Assembly: GCA_913058145.1 (NCBI GenBank)
Contig: CAJXQM010000007.1
Span: 1-64,000, forward strand
DNA: 64,000 nt
Direction: 5' to 3'
Source of the DNA: an uncultured Colwellia sp.
Lineage (GTDB): Bacteria > Pseudomonadota > Gammaproteobacteria > Enterobacterales > Alteromonadaceae
Below, piece by piece: positions 19,091 to 29,373 of this stretch (positions within the stretch are counted from its first letter, which is position 1; each line of letters opens with the position of its first letter). Below the pieces are notes generated by a model. That model did not search any database and was not told the origin of the DNA. It worked only from the letters and a program-made list of their open reading frames with translations. Both the position numbers and the translations under genes were made by a program.

Positions 19091-19813
19091 CTATGTTACT
19101 TCCCTACGTAACTGACGAAGTGCTTGCTGTTGTTCAAAAGTGGTAGCAGCCACTAATAATCGGCAAAATCTAACCGCTTTAGAAAAATCATCATTGCCTA
19201 ATAATTCTAAAACTGAGCGAAAATAATCGAGACTTAACAAAAATGTGTTGGCGTAATGTTGCGTAGCTTGTTCAACATTTGGATAGACAACATCGTCAAA
19301 ATGAAAACTCTGCTCCAAATACTCATCAAGTACTGTAATTCCATCAACAATAAGGGGCCAACTAACATAATTCACCCTCGCCTTCGCTAACTCAAACATA
19401 AACCAAGCACTACGCTGAAAACCAGCAAAATTACCCTGTCCAAATTCACTTTCTTCTAGTTCTCTTTTCGTCCAATTAATACCTATAGCCAAGTCTTTAC
19501 GGTAATACTCTACTAAATACTGTTTGACCTCAGACTTTATAGTCCAAATAGAGAGATGGAGTCCTTCATGTTTAGCGTTTACGACCGATTTTTTAGCAAC
19601 TTGATAACACTCTTTACAGCTTGGCAGCGATAGTTGAGAAATAAATTGATTTTCTGAAGTTGGAGGTTCAAAGCTATTAAGGTAAGTAAACACATATTGA
19701 TTAGGCTCACCACAAAACCAACAATCATGTCTTTTATTAAAGGGTGTTTCAGTGGTGATAGATAACAAAGCAGTATTAGATGCTGCTTTGTTAGTTGTTA
19801 ACTTTTCTTTCAC
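19091..19813 (-). CDS. conserved hypothetical protein with zinc-ribbon-like CxxC pairs
   Basis: I do not recognise this 240-residue protein by name. Residues 31-34 (CWFC, within HDCWFCGEPNQ) and CKEC (about 70-73) form two CxxC pairs about 35 residues apart, a probable zinc ribbon; the rest is mostly helical and acidic. There is no signal peptide. It starts with GTG whose G is the last base of the stop codon of the DEAD-box helicase gene upstream (TAGTG), so translation is probably coupled. That suggests a role near RNA or ribosomes, but function is unknown. The CxxC spacing also resembles HNH nucleases, yet I see no HNH catalytic residues. Confidence 0.75.
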   Translation of the reverse strand: MKEKLTTNKAASNTALLSITTETPFNKRHDCWFCGEPNQYVFTYLNSFEPPTSENQFISQLSLPSCKECYQVAKKSVVNAKHEGLHLSIWTIKSEVKQYLVEYYRKDLAIGINWTKRELEESEFGQGNFAGFQRSAWFMFELAKARVNYVSWPLIVDGITVLDEYLEQSFHFDDVVYPNVEQATQHYANTFLLSLDYFRSVLELLGNDDFSKAVRFCRLLVAATTFEQQQALRQLRREVT

Positions 19814-21111
19814 TAACGCTTTTTCTTGTTTTTTGTATTGTATTTTTTATTGGCTGCAAGAGCAGGTGATGTTCGACTAGTACTCTTTTTTGCTATTGCT
19901 TGGTTTTTTTCTTGGCTAGCACGATAACGGTTTTTACTTGCACGTTTATCAACAACTTGTTGGTGCTCGAATGCTTCATCACGCTTTAATTCATAACCTG
20001 GCACGATAATACGTTCAAATTTTCTTTCAATAAGCGCTTCAATATTCTCTAAAAACTTTTCATCTTTCGGACTAACTAAGGAAATAGCAGAACCTGATCT
20101 TCCTGCTCGACCGGTACGGCCAACACGATGAATATAATCTTCAGCTAAAAAAGGTAGATGAAAATTAACAACATAACTTAAGTTATCAATATCTAAACCA
20201 CGCGCTGCAACATCCGTTGCAACTAATACACGTACTTTACCTTCTTTAAAGTCAGTTAACGCTTTATTACGAGCACCCTGCGTTTTATCGCCATGACAAA
20301 TTGCCGCTTTTATACCATCAAGTTTTAATTCTTTAGCAAGAATATTTGCACTTTCTTTGGTACCTGCAAAAACAAGCACTTGCTGCCAATTATTGACACC
20401 AATTAGCTCAGAGAGTAATTCACGTTTTCTTACTTCACTCACCCAGTAAACTGACTGTTTTACCTTACCAGAAGTAGAGTTTTGTTTTGCCACGCCTATA
20501 ATTTTTGGTGTGGTTAATATGTGATTAGCTAATGCCTTTACTTTATTAGAATAAGTTGCTGAAAACATTAATGTTTGATGTTTTTGTTTCATTACTAACA
20601 TCAATTTTTCTATATCAGTTAAAAATCCCATATCAAGCATACGGTCAGCTTCATCTAAAACAAGATGTTTCACTTGTGATAAATCGATATTACGTAAAGT
20701 TAAGTGCTCAATTAATCGCCCTGGTGTGGCAACTAACACATCAAGACCTTGCTTTAATATATTAGTTTGAGACGACATTTTACCGCCACCATAAACCACA
20801 CCTATTTTCAGTGGTAAAAACTGGCTATAGGCTTTCATATTATCAGCAACTTGCGCCGCTAATTCACGTGTAGGTGTTAAGACAAGTGCCTTAATAGTTT
20901 GCCCTGGAGTAGCATTACTTGCTAAGGCATCTAAGATAGGTAAACTAAAAGCAGCAGTTTTACCGGTACCCGTTTGAGCGCTTGCTAATAAGTCAGCACC
21001 TGACCGGATCATCGGAATAGCCTGCTGCTGGATCGGCGTTAAATTTTTGTAACCGCACGCTTTAACCGCTTTTAATAAATCAGCCGATAAACCAATTGTA
21101 TCAACACTCAT
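19813..21111 (-). CDS. DEAD-box ATP-dependent RNA helicase, RhlE type
   Basis: This RNA-unwinding ATPase has all helicase motifs in order: Q motif near residue 23, AQTGTGKT (45-52), PTRELAAQ, TPGR, DEAD, SAT, VATDVAARGLDI and HRVGRTGRAGR. The C-terminal tail of about 60 residues is rich in lysine and arginine and ends in a basic run, as in RhlE proteins of cold-water Gammaproteobacteria. Such helicases help ribosome assembly and RNA decay at low temperature. It is the first gene of a two-gene unit with the overlapping zinc-ribbon protein. Confidence 0.93.
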   Translation of the reverse strand: MSVDTIGLSADLLKAVKACGYKNLTPIQQQAIPMIRSGADLLASAQTGTGKTAAFSLPILDALASNATPGQTIKALVLTPTRELAAQVADNMKAYSQFLPLKIGVVYGGGKMSSQTNILKQGLDVLVATPGRLIEHLTLRNIDLSQVKHLVLDEADRMLDMGFLTDIEKLMLVMKQKHQTLMFSATYSNKVKALANHILTTPKIIGVAKQNSTSGKVKQSVYWVSEVRKRELLSELIGVNNWQQVLVFAGTKESANILAKELKLDGIKAAICHGDKTQGARNKALTDFKEGKVRVLVATDVAARGLDIDNLSYVVNFHLPFLAEDYIHRVGRTGRAGRSGSAISLVSPKDEKFLENIEALIERKFERIIVPGYELKRDEAFEHQQVVDKRASKNRYRASQEKNQAIAKKSTSRTSPALAANKKYNTKNKKKR

Positions 21112-21173
21112 ACATCACCCAAAAAAACAAATAAAAATAAAGAGGCAGATTATATACCTAAGTTGAACGATTA

Positions 21174-21209
21174 ACAAAAAAGCCTCAACAATAAATAATT
21201 GTTGAGGCT
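21174..21209 (-). terminator. intrinsic terminator after pntB
   Basis: AGCCTCAACAA (21181-21191) pairs with TTGTTGAGGCT (21199-21209), an 11-bp stem with a 7-nt loop. On the minus strand it is followed by a T-run (the A-run at 21175-21180). It lies 31 bp past the pntB stop and isolates pntAB from the helicase gene. Confidence 0.85.
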
Positions 21210-21239
21210 TTTATTTTTAACAAATTACCTAGGCGTTTG

Positions 21240-22649
21240 TTATAAAGCCCTAAATATTTGTTCCGTTGTCTCTTTCGCATCACCAAACAACATTTGAGTA
21301 TTATCCTTATAGAATAATGGATTTTGCACACCAGCATAACCCGTACTCATTGAGCGTTTGAAAACGATAACTTCTTTGGCATTCCACACTTCAAGAACTG
21401 GCATACCCGCGATTGGGCTAGTTGGGTCTTCAGCAGCAGCGGGGTTAACAGTGTCATTCGCGCCAATAACCAATACTACGTCAGTCTCTGGAAAATCATC
21501 ATTAATTTCATCCATACTTAACACGATATCATAAGGCACTTTTGCTTCAGCCAGTAATACGTTCATATGCCCAGGTAAACGGCCCGCCACTGGATGGATA
21601 GCAAAACGCACTTTAATACCTTTACTCATTAACTGTTGAGTTAACTCATAAACAGGATATTGCGCTTGGGCAACAGCCATACCGTAACCTGGGGCGATAA
21701 CCACAGATTTGGCATTACGTAATATGTCAGCAACTGCTTCAGCATGCACTTCGGTGTGCTCACCGTAATCTCTATCATTATCAATCACAACTTCGGTACC
21801 AAAACCACCCGCAATCACGCTGATAAAAGAGCGATTCATCGCCTTACACATAATATAAGATAAAATAGCACCTGACGAGCCCACTAAAGCACCCGTAATA
21901 ATCAGTAAATCATTACTTAACATAAAACCAGCAGCGGCCGCAGCCCAACCTGAATATGAATTCAACATGGAGACAACAACAGGCATATCCGCACCACCAA
22001 TTGAGGCAACTAGATGCCAACCAAATACCAAGGCAATAATGGTCATTAAAAATAATGCGGTACTTGAACCACCATTATTCACAAAAGTCAGTAGCAATAG
22101 AAAACTGATAATACCTGCGGCTAAATTCATTTTATGACGATTAGGTAACATCAAGGCACTAGAGCTTATCGTTCCACGTAGTTTAGCAAAAGCAACAATA
22201 GAACCGGTAAAAGTCACTGCACCAATAAATATTCCGATGAAAATTTCACTTAAGTGTATATTCATCGCAGTATGCTGCACGGCCGTAATCACGACACTAT
22301 GCTCTGCATCAAAATAGCTATTAAAACCAACTAAAACAGCAGCTAAACCAACAAAACTATGTAATATAGCAACAAGCTCAGGCATTTGTGTCATTTCGAC
22401 TTTATTCGCTAATCTAAGCCCTATACCTGAGCCAACAACCATCGCAATAATAATAATATAAACATTAGAAACCCGTGGATCAATAATAGTAGCAAGTAAA
22501 GCAATAGCCATACCTGCCATACCAAATAAATTACCCCGTTGAGCCGATTCTTGTTTACTTAAACCCGCTAAACTAAAAATAAACAGTAAAGCAGCAATTA
22601 CGTATGCTGCACTAATGAAACCATTAGACGCTATTTGTGTAGATTCCAT
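21240..22649 (-). CDS. pntB: NAD(P) transhydrogenase subunit beta
   Basis: PntB is the membrane partner of PntA in the proton-translocating transhydrogenase, which reduces NADP+ with NADH using the proton gradient. Residues 1 to about 265 form the transmembrane domain II with many helices. The rest is the NADP(H)-binding domain III, including [14 protein letters not shown] and the conserved segment around [14 protein letters not shown]. The 469 residues are close to the usual length. It starts 8 bp after pntA and ends with a strong terminator, so pntAB is a simple two-gene operon. Confidence 0.97.
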   Translation of the reverse strand: MESTQIASNGFISAAYVIAALLFIFSLAGLSKQESAQRGNLFGMAGMAIALLATIIDPRVSNVYIIIIAMVVGSGIGLRLANKVEMTQMPELVAILHSFVGLAAVLVGFNSYFDAEHSVVITAVQHTAMNIHLSEIFIGIFIGAVTFTGSIVAFAKLRGTISSSALMLPNRHKMNLAAGIISFLLLLTFVNNGGSSTALFLMTIIALVFGWHLVASIGGADMPVVVSMLNSYSGWAAAAAGFMLSNDLLIITGALVGSSGAILSYIMCKAMNRSFISVIAGGFGTEVVIDNDRDYGEHTEVHAEAVADILRNAKSVVIAPGYGMAVAQAQYPVYELTQQLMSKGIKVRFAIHPVAGRLPGHMNVLLAEAKVPYDIVLSMDEINDDFPETDVVLVIGANDTVNPAAAEDPTSPIAGMPVLEVWNAKEVIVFKRSMSTGYAGVQNPLFYKDNTQMLFGDAKETTEQIFRAL

Positions 22650-22657
22650 ACTATTCC

Positions 22658-24190
22658 CTACTTACTAAACATTTTTAACATACGACTAGTGACTTTAAAA
22701 CCACCGACAATATTGATAGTGGCCACTAGCGTCGCTAAGGTGGCAAGTATCTGTACTACTGTATTATCTGAGCCAATTTGTAATAAAGCCCCCACAATAA
22801 TAATACCAGAAATCGCATTGGTGACACTCATCAAGGGTGTATGCAAAGAATGACTGACGTTCCAAACCACGTAATAGCCAATAACACAAGCAAGTACAAA
22901 AACAGTAAAGTGAGTAAGAAAATCTGCAGGAGCAACACTAGCCACCCAGCCAAATAACGCTATTCCTACTGCCATAAAGGCATATTTTTTAGTTGGCGAA
23001 GCCGGCTCTTCTTCAATAGCTTTCACCGGTTCAACGGTTGCTTTTTGAGCTGGCGCGGCACTGACTTGAATAGGCGGTGGTGGAAAAGTAATATGACCTT
23101 CGTTAACCACGGTCATATTACGAATGACAACGTCATCAAAATCAATATCAAGCGTTCCATCTTTGTTTTTACATAATAACTTAGTTAAATTCACTAAATT
23201 ATTAGAATAAAGTTGTGAGGCCTGATTAGGTAAACGAGACACTAAATCCGTATAACCAATCACTTTAACACCATGGGCATCAACAACTTTTCCTGCGACA
23301 GTACATTCACAGTTACCACCACCTGCAGCTGCTAAATCGACAATCACACTGCCTGCCTTCATTGATTCAACCATTTGTTCAGTGATCAATTTTGGCGCTG
23401 GCCTACCTGGGATCATCGCGGTAGTAATAATAATATCAACGTCTTTGGCTTGCTCTGCAAACAGCGCCATTTCGGCATCAATAAACGCTTTGCTCATTTC
23501 TTTCGCGTAACCATCACCAGAGCCGGTATCTTCTGGCTCTTCGTAGTCAAGCTCAAGAAATTCAGCGCCCATACTTTCTATTTGTTCTTTCACTTCAGGG
23601 CGCGTATCAAAAGCACGTACAATGGCGCCTAAGCTACCCGCAGTACCAATGGCCGCTAAGCCGGCAACACCCGCACCAATTATCATCACTTTAGCTGGCG
23701 GCATTTTACCCGCAGCGGTTATTTGCCCGGTAAAAAAACGACCAAACAGATTAGACGCTTCAATTACAGCACGATACCCAGCAATGTTAGCCATTGAGCT
23801 CAACGCGTCCATTGATTGAGAGCGCGTCATACGTGGCACCATTTCCATGGCTAACGTCGTGATTGATTTCTCTTTAAGTGCTTCTAGTAACTCAGGGCTT
23901 TGCGCTGGTGCGATAAAACTAATGAGTGTCGCCCCATTATTCATGGAAGCAACTTCTTCAAGTGTTGGCGCATTGACTTTTAAAATAATATCGCTTTGCC
24001 AACAACTCTTCTTGCTAACTAATTCAGCATCATTAGCACTATATTCTTCATCAGTAAAACTTGCTTTAATACCAGCACCTTTTTGTACTTGCACAGTAAA
24101 ACCTAATTTAATCAATGCACTAATAGAGCTTGGCGAGCCAGCAACTCGATTTTCACCGATTAATGACTCTTTGGGAATTCCAATGTTCAT
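22658..24190 (-). CDS. pntA: NAD(P) transhydrogenase subunit alpha
   Basis: PntA binds NAD(H) and contributes part of the membrane domain. The N-terminal 380 residues are the alanine-dehydrogenase-like domain I with GIPKE at the start and the nucleotide loop [13 protein letters not shown] (about 172-184). A Pro/Ala-rich linker follows, then about four transmembrane helices at 400-495. Its 510 residues match the undivided PntA of Enterobacteria rather than the split form with three genes. It should supply NADPH for biosynthesis and redox defence. Confidence 0.97.
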   Translation of the reverse strand: MNIGIPKESLIGENRVAGSPSSISALIKLGFTVQVQKGAGIKASFTDEEYSANDAELVSKKSCWQSDIILKVNAPTLEEVASMNNGATLISFIAPAQSPELLEALKEKSITTLAMEMVPRMTRSQSMDALSSMANIAGYRAVIEASNLFGRFFTGQITAAGKMPPAKVMIIGAGVAGLAAIGTAGSLGAIVRAFDTRPEVKEQIESMGAEFLELDYEEPEDTGSGDGYAKEMSKAFIDAEMALFAEQAKDVDIIITTAMIPGRPAPKLITEQMVESMKAGSVIVDLAAAGGGNCECTVAGKVVDAHGVKVIGYTDLVSRLPNQASQLYSNNLVNLTKLLCKNKDGTLDIDFDDVVIRNMTVVNEGHITFPPPPIQVSAAPAQKATVEPVKAIEEEPASPTKKYAFMAVGIALFGWVASVAPADFLTHFTVFVLACVIGYYVVWNVSHSLHTPLMSVTNAISGIIIVGALLQIGSDNTVVQILATLATLVATINIVGGFKVTSRMLKMFSK

Positions 24191-24461
24191 AAAATACCTT
24201 TAATTTAAACAGTTGAGAAATAATAAATTTGACCAGACTATCTAATGTTTTACCATTTATAAGATGATTTTTAAACACAAATATGGAAATAACTAAGGTT
24301 AGTCATATATAGTGAAAATACTTACTTCAAAAGTAGTAAGTAAGCTCAACAGAAAGTTGCAAGTAGATTTGAAGCATCAAAAAAAAGGAAATGTTTACAA
24401 TGCATGTTTATCACTGTAAATGGTCTGATATAAATTTTTAAACAGGTACGGTGTATGTATT

Positions 24462-25343
24462 TTACCCTCGGCTAACTGACCATGTTTCAAAAAGTGCAGC
24501 ACTGATAACTAAAAGACCACCAATAATTGTCCACATATCTACTCGTTCACTCAACAATAAAAAGGCTAATACACTCCCGTACAAAGGCTGTAAACAAGAA
24601 ATAAGCCCTGCCGTTGTTGCGGATAAATGACGTAAAGATGAAGCAAATAAGCCGTGGGGCATTGCGGTGAAAATAACTCCTACTAGTAAAATAAGCAACC
24701 AATCATTATTAGTCACATCCATTGGCGGCACTTCAACAAATAAACATAACATTAAAAAAGCCACTAATGTTTGGTACAACATGGTGTGAGGACCAGAATA
24801 GTGACTAAAATAATTTTTATGAAGAATATTTCTTAAAGCAAAAAAGAGCGCTGATAAAACCCCCGTAGCAATACCTAACGTAACTTGATTGCCTAAACTT
24901 ATTTCAGGTATCAGTAAGAATATCCCCACCATTACAATAAAAGCAATCAAGATATCCTTTTGTTTTGGCTTACTACTTACTTTATTTTTACTGAGAAAAC
25001 GGGTGAATAGCGGCTCTAAAAAAACAGTGATAACGGGATAGGTAAAAAAAGCAATGATACCAACGGTTACACCGGCCATTTGCATACTAGCAAAATAAGT
25101 AACCCAATGAATTCCTACAACAATACCAAGCAGTAGAGCAACGCCATAGTCTTTAGTGCTAGCTAACCTAATATTTTTTTTTTGTAAACTTAAAACAATA
25201 AATAAAACAATGGCAGCGACCGCAGTACGATAAACGGTAATATCGAGTGCTGGTAAACCAATGAGTTTTGAAAATAAAGCCGTACCACCAAAGAGTAATA
25301 CAGCACTATGTAAATAAAGCAGACTTTGCTGTTGGGTATTCAT
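24462..25343 (-). CDS. EamA/DMT-family transporter
   Basis: This 293-residue inner-membrane protein has ten predicted helices and an internal two-fold repeat of the EamA domain (about 8-140 and 155-290). The second repeat ends with the typical segment of LQPLYGSVLAFLLLSERV. Members export small metabolites or amino acids; the substrate cannot be read from the sequence. It stands alone, with a 63-bp gap to the downstream gene on the same strand. Confidence 0.85.
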   Translation of the reverse strand: MNTQQQSLLYLHSAVLLFGGTALFSKLIGLPALDITVYRTAVAAIVLFIVLSLQKKNIRLASTKDYGVALLLGIVVGIHWVTYFASMQMAGVTVGIIAFFTYPVITVFLEPLFTRFLSKNKVSSKPKQKDILIAFIVMVGIFLLIPEISLGNQVTLGIATGVLSALFFALRNILHKNYFSHYSGPHTMLYQTLVAFLMLCLFVEVPPMDVTNNDWLLILLVGVIFTAMPHGLFASSLRHLSATTAGLISCLQPLYGSVLAFLLLSERVDMWTIIGGLLVISAALFETWSVSRG

Positions 25344-25406
25344 AAATAAATTCGACGTTAATTAAATTCGACGTTAATAAAGAGGATAAAGCTTAGCTTT
25401 TAAGAG

Positions 25407-25928
25407 TTAGTCGATATCGTTTAAAGGCCACATAACAATATAGTCTTCAAAATCTTCAAGATGAATATCATCATCTTTGATGATTTTTCCGCGCACTGAC
25501 ATACCCGCATTATGCATGGCTGTCTTTTTACCTTTATGTAATAACGGATGCCAAGATGGCATACCTCTACCTTCGTTTAAACGTCGATAAGTACAACTTG
25601 GCGGCATAAAAAACACATCAGCTAAATTGTCTTGCGTTAATTTAACACAATCAGGCACTAACGTAGTGCGCTTGTCATATTGGCTACATTGGCAAGTTTT
25701 TTCATTAAGTAAATAACAAGCAATATTGGAATAATGCACTTCTTCACCGGGTTTCAAATGATCCGTTGGCTGTAACTCTGTCTGTTCATCAGTCTCGTCA
25801 TCATCAATAAATTTATTTAAACAGCACTTAGCACAGCCATCACATAATGATTCCCATTCATTTCTAGACATTTCAGCTAGTGTTTTACTTTGCCAAAAAG
25901 GCACTACGCTTGTATCGTTTTTACTCAT
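25407..25928 (-). CDS. ycgN: YcgN family cysteine-cluster protein (UPF0260)
   Basis: This 173-residue protein has the cysteine-rich signature CDGCAKCCLNKF, then CYLLNEKTCQCSQY and a further Cys in VPDC; the cluster suggests metal or iron-sulphur binding. Function is unknown. The start at 25928 follows AAGAGA; a TTG start at 25949 is less likely. In E. coli ycgL, ycgM and ycgN lie together. Here ycgN is separated from ycgL by a lytic transglycosylase gene and ends this minus-strand run. Confidence 0.88.
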   Translation of the reverse strand: MSKNDTSVVPFWQSKTLAEMSRNEWESLCDGCAKCCLNKFIDDDETDEQTELQPTDHLKPGEEVHYSNIACYLLNEKTCQCSQYDKRTTLVPDCVKLTQDNLADVFFMPPSCTYRRLNEGRGMPSWHPLLHKGKKTAMHNAGMSVRGKIIKDDDIHLEDFEDYIVMWPLNDID

Positions 25929-25949
25929 ATTTCTCTTCAAATTTATCAA

Positions 25950-26993
25950 TTAATCAATAAGGGGGAATTTAATACGATCAGATAAATGACCAACGGAGCT
26001 AACAAAGTAATAAGACAAATTCCAATGCATTAAGCTTTTATAATTATCATAAGCTAAATAAGCACGACCTTTTTCATCATCCGGAAAAACTAATGCCGCT
26101 TTGATATCAACATTAGGTAGGTTAGTTCCATCAGTACGTCGAATACCTAACGCTTGCCACTGGGCTAGCGTTTTTTCAGTTTTATCCCATGCTTTTAACC
26201 AATTTTTACGACTACCCGTATTTTTTGGAATAGCTAACGTCGTGTCAAAATTGGGGGGTAACTGAACCTGACGCCCCCACGTTAATTCACCATTCCAACC
26301 TTCTTTTTGTAAATAATTTGCCATAGAAGTAAAAATATCTACTTGATTATGCCAAATATCCTTTTTACCATCGCCATCACCATCAACTGCATAAGCTAAA
26401 AATGACGTAGGCATAAATTGATTTTGTCCCATAGCGCCAGCCCACGAACCTTTCATATCCGCAATATCAATATGCCCTTGCTTCAAGATGGTTAACGCTG
26501 CCCATAACTGCTTTTTAAAAAAGGCTTCTCGGCGTCCTTCATACGCTAAAGTAGATAAAGCTGAAACAACATTATAACCACCAGTGAATTGACCAAAATT
26601 TGTTTCTAATCCCCATAAAGCCACGATAAATCGAGGTTGGACGCCATATTTATTAGCTATGTTAGTCAAAACTACTTTATGCTTTTTATATAACGTACGG
26701 GCTTTTTTCACTTTCCAGCTAGGAACACGTTTAGGTAAGTAAGTATCTAAAGTCTCAACTTTCTCTGGTTGCTTACGATCTGCTGATACCGCCCGCTGAT
26801 GAAATTTAACTTTTGCAAAACTGTTATCAATTAAGTTTTGTGTAAACCCATGAGTTAATGCCTCCGTTTTTAACTCAACAATATACTGTTCAAAACCAAT
26901 TTGTGTCAGTTCTTTAGCCTGTAATGTATTTGTAAAAACTAATGAAATATTTAATGCCAGTAAACCAAATAATAACGTGTGTAGTTTTAACAT
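25950..26993 (-). CDS. lytic murein transglycosylase, MltB type
   Basis: This periplasmic enzyme cleaves the MurNAc-GlcNAc bond with formation of 1,6-anhydro ends. A signal peptide of about 26 residues ends at LQA. The catalytic glutamate is Glu130 in WGLETNFG, followed by the family pattern AMGQNQFMPTSFLAYAVDGDG (split here as AMGQNQFMPTSF and DGDGDGKKDIW). No lipobox cysteine is present, so it is a soluble periplasmic form rather than an outer-membrane lipoprotein. The 347 residues lack a C-terminal peptidoglycan-binding domain. It begins 4 bp after ycgL. Confidence 0.92.
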   Translation of the reverse strand: MLKLHTLLFGLLALNISLVFTNTLQAKELTQIGFEQYIVELKTEALTHGFTQNLIDNSFAKVKFHQRAVSADRKQPEKVETLDTYLPKRVPSWKVKKARTLYKKHKVVLTNIANKYGVQPRFIVALWGLETNFGQFTGGYNVVSALSTLAYEGRREAFFKKQLWAALTILKQGHIDIADMKGSWAGAMGQNQFMPTSFLAYAVDGDGDGKKDIWHNQVDIFTSMANYLQKEGWNGELTWGRQVQLPPNFDTTLAIPKNTGSRKNWLKAWDKTEKTLAQWQALGIRRTDGTNLPNVDIKAALVFPDDEKGRAYLAYDNYKSLMHWNLSYYFVSSVGHLSDRIKFPLID

Positions 26994-26997
26994 AAAG

Positions 26998-27285
26998 CTA
27001 TTCTCCTTGATTTTTGTTATCCATTTGGATTTTATGTTGCTTTAATAGATCTTCTGGCGGTGGTGGTAATTGCAAATAGTATCCTTGTCCATTTAAGTTT
27101 ATCTTCACTTTATCTAAATCAGCAAAGGCAAGTTTTGTTTTAGTAGCCAGATTGGTTAATGTAACCAATCTTGGGGTACCAAACATTGTCATTAACCCTT
27201 CAGGGACCGAGGAAAAATCATCACGGGTTTTAACAAAAAGGTACGTTTGCGCCTTTTTAGCACTTTTATAGATGACACATAGCAT
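26998..27285 (-). CDS. ycgL: YcgL domain protein
   Basis: This small 95-residue protein carries the YcgL domain (DUF709), with the start MLCVIYKSAKKAQTYLFV and the segment FSSVPEGLMTMFG. The family is conserved in Gammaproteobacteria and has no established function. It is the first gene of a minus-strand run with the lytic transglycosylase and ycgN, and is divergent from the gene at 27427. Confidence 0.9.
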   Translation of the reverse strand: MLCVIYKSAKKAQTYLFVKTRDDFSSVPEGLMTMFGTPRLVTLTNLATKTKLAFADLDKVKINLNGQGYYLQLPPPPEDLLKQHKIQMDNKNQGE

Positions 27286-27426
27286 AATAGAGACCTATAG
27301 AGTTGTTTGAAGTTTAGCTAACTAAAAAATAAGCGCCTAATATATCACGCACTTGTAATATTATGCGATACAATGACACAATAATTTATATTATTATTTT
27401 TGATCTTATTTTAATTCGGAAACAAA

Positions 27427-27846
27427 ATGAAAGCTCCTTTATACAATGAAATTCTCGATATCTGTCAAAATATTGCTAATGCATCAGAAAAAGATGACGA
27501 GGATGCCAGAAACAGTGCCTGTGGCGACTTACAAAAGCTGTGTGCAAACCATCAAGATTCACCAAAAGATCATCCATTACAATGGGAAGCTCTCGCTGAC
27601 TTTACTGATGATGGCGATCAAGCAATGGACATTTATCAAATAGCCTTAGCTATTGCAGAGAAGTTAAAGCTTGCTACTTTCATTACTTCTGTTTATTTAG
27701 CGATGGCTCAAAGACAGCAAGAGTTTGAAGAAAGCAGTAAAGCATTAGAATATGCAACGATGGCAAAAACCGCTGCACAGACCATCAGTAGCGAAGAATT
27801 AAAACAAGAAGTTCAAGAGTTTTTATCAACCCTAACGAACGGATAG
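27427..27846 (+). CDS. conserved hypothetical protein, helical, TPR-like
   Basis: I do not recognise a named family for this 139-residue acidic, all-helical protein. The spacing of helices in the segment from about residue 55 (WEALADFTDDGDQAMDIYQ) to the end resembles two to three tetratricopeptide repeats. There is no signal peptide or membrane helix. It starts after a GGAAAC ribosome site and is separated by 3 bp from csiV, so the two are probably one operon. Confidence 0.75.
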   Translation: MKAPLYNEILDICQNIANASEKDDEDARNSACGDLQKLCANHQDSPKDHPLQWEALADFTDDGDQAMDIYQIALAIAEKLKLATFITSVYLAMAQRQQEFEESSKALEYATMAKTAAQTISSEELKQEVQEFLSTLTNG

Positions 27847-27849
27847 TTA

Positions 27850-29370
27850 ATGAAACTTAGTGTCAGATTTTTCTCATCAATTTATGTATTACTACTCTGT
27901 GCTAGTCTCAGCAGTGGTGTTTCGGCAACTCAAACTGAGAAACCTGAACGGTGGTTTGAAATAGAAGTTATTTTATTTAAACAGCTAGGTGATAAAAAAA
28001 GTTTAAAAGAACAATTCCCTGACAATGTTAGTGCAAAAAATTTACCTCAATACAAAAAATATTTTGATTTGTTGACTCCCTACTTACAACCAAATTTAAC
28101 AGGTATAAAACAATTTATGCCCTTGTGCGGTAAGAAGGATGCACCGCATGTTTTTCTTGATTCATTATTGAAAATTAATACGCCTTTTCCTGACGCTATC
28201 AAAGAAATTGAGCAGGTAAGCACTTTCAGCATACCTGCATTCATAACTGAAAATAAAGCGGTTGTACAACAAGAGAATAAATATACGGGGATAACTCAAA
28301 ATAGAGCTGAAGTTGAAAGTAGTACTATTGAAAATAGCGCACAAAAACAACCTCCACACATACTCAACAGTAATAACGACTCATTAACTTTAGTGCAACA
28401 AAAAGAGCTTATCTTTACTCTGCAAGAAGAACTGGCAAGCCCACTATTTTCGACTCAAAATATCTGTGTTATTAGCCGTAAAGAGATTGAAGGATTATAT
28501 ACTGATGAGCAACTTACTAACTTTCAATTAGATGCTTTCGACGTCAATGCTCTGCCAATCAAACTTAATGCCTCAGGTGCGCATGTTAGTGATAGTCCTT
28601 ATCTTATCGCTGACGAATCATTATTATTAGCCGATATAAAACAACGTCTACAGTGGAGCAAAGAATTTAAACCATTATTACATTTAGGTTGGCGACAAAT
28701 AGGGGTTACCCGAAATAAAGCCATCCCGTTTAAATTATTTGCAGGAAAGCATCTAGACAATGATTATCAGCAAGCATTGAATAATTACCAGTCTGCCCTT
28801 GATGAAACTAAACTAGCAGAACAATTCATTTCCCAAAAATTAAATAGTATAAAACGACAAGAATTGGATGGTTCAACAACTCAAACCGAACAAGATGAAA
28901 ATAATTATGCAGCTATTAAACAGCAACAATTAACGCAAGTATTTAATGAGTTAGATGCCATAAATAGTGACAATATCTTTGATTTAATTGGCTATATGGA
29001 ACGACAAACATTTGAAGAGTTAATTGTTATTAATGAAATAAATAGCGATAAAAGTGAACTGCTAAACATAAGTAACCCACCAGTAGAACCGCTACAACCT
29101 TGGTTTTTAGATGGTTTCTTTAAAGTACACCTAGATCACTATCTTTATATTACTGCAGATTTTAATATGTTAAGTCAACCCCTAGATAGAAGCACTCATA
29201 ATACGACGACGAAAACTAATGATAAACTTATTAATTTTAGTCAAAACAAACGAGTAATCACTGGCGAAATACATTATTTTGATCACCCTCATATAGGTAT
29301 GATCGTACAAATAAGACGTTTTGATCCAAGTAAGCCGAAAGAAGAAGCTGTAACTCAAGTCATTAAGTAA
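27850..29370 (+). CDS. csiV: CsiV-family peptidoglycan-binding protein
   Basis: The N-terminus is a signal peptide (about 26 residues, ending VSA), followed by RWFEIEVILFKQ, the hallmark of the CsiV family. The C-terminal part holds the conserved segment around LDHYLYITADFNM and RVITGEIHYFDHPHIGMIVQI. In Vibrio cholerae CsiV binds peptidoglycan and supports the LpoA-PBP1A synthase. At 506 residues this copy is much longer than I expect for the family; the middle (about 115-190 and 290-370) is low in conservation and rich in Gln/Glu/Asn. The role here is inferred. Confidence 0.8.
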   Translation: MKLSVRFFSSIYVLLLCASLSSGVSATQTEKPERWFEIEVILFKQLGDKKSLKEQFPDNVSAKNLPQYKKYFDLLTPYLQPNLTGIKQFMPLCGKKDAPHVFLDSLLKINTPFPDAIKEIEQVSTFSIPAFITENKAVVQQENKYTGITQNRAEVESSTIENSAQKQPPHILNSNNDSLTLVQQKELIFTLQEELASPLFSTQNICVISRKEIEGLYTDEQLTNFQLDAFDVNALPIKLNASGAHVSDSPYLIADESLLLADIKQRLQWSKEFKPLLHLGWRQIGVTRNKAIPFKLFAGKHLDNDYQQALNNYQSALDETKLAEQFISQKLNSIKRQELDGSTTQTEQDENNYAAIKQQQLTQVFNELDAINSDNIFDLIGYMERQTFEELIVINEINSDKSELLNISNPPVEPLQPWFLDGFFKVHLDHYLYITADFNMLSQPLDRSTHNTTTKTNDKLINFSQNKRVITGEIHYFDHPHIGMIVQIRRFDPSKPKEEAVTQVIK

Positions 29371-29373
29371 TCG

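Noticed and set aside
19091-19813. HNH endonuclease based on two CxxC pairs
   Set aside because: The zinc-ribbon spacing fits, but no histidine-asparagine-histidine catalytic pattern is visible.
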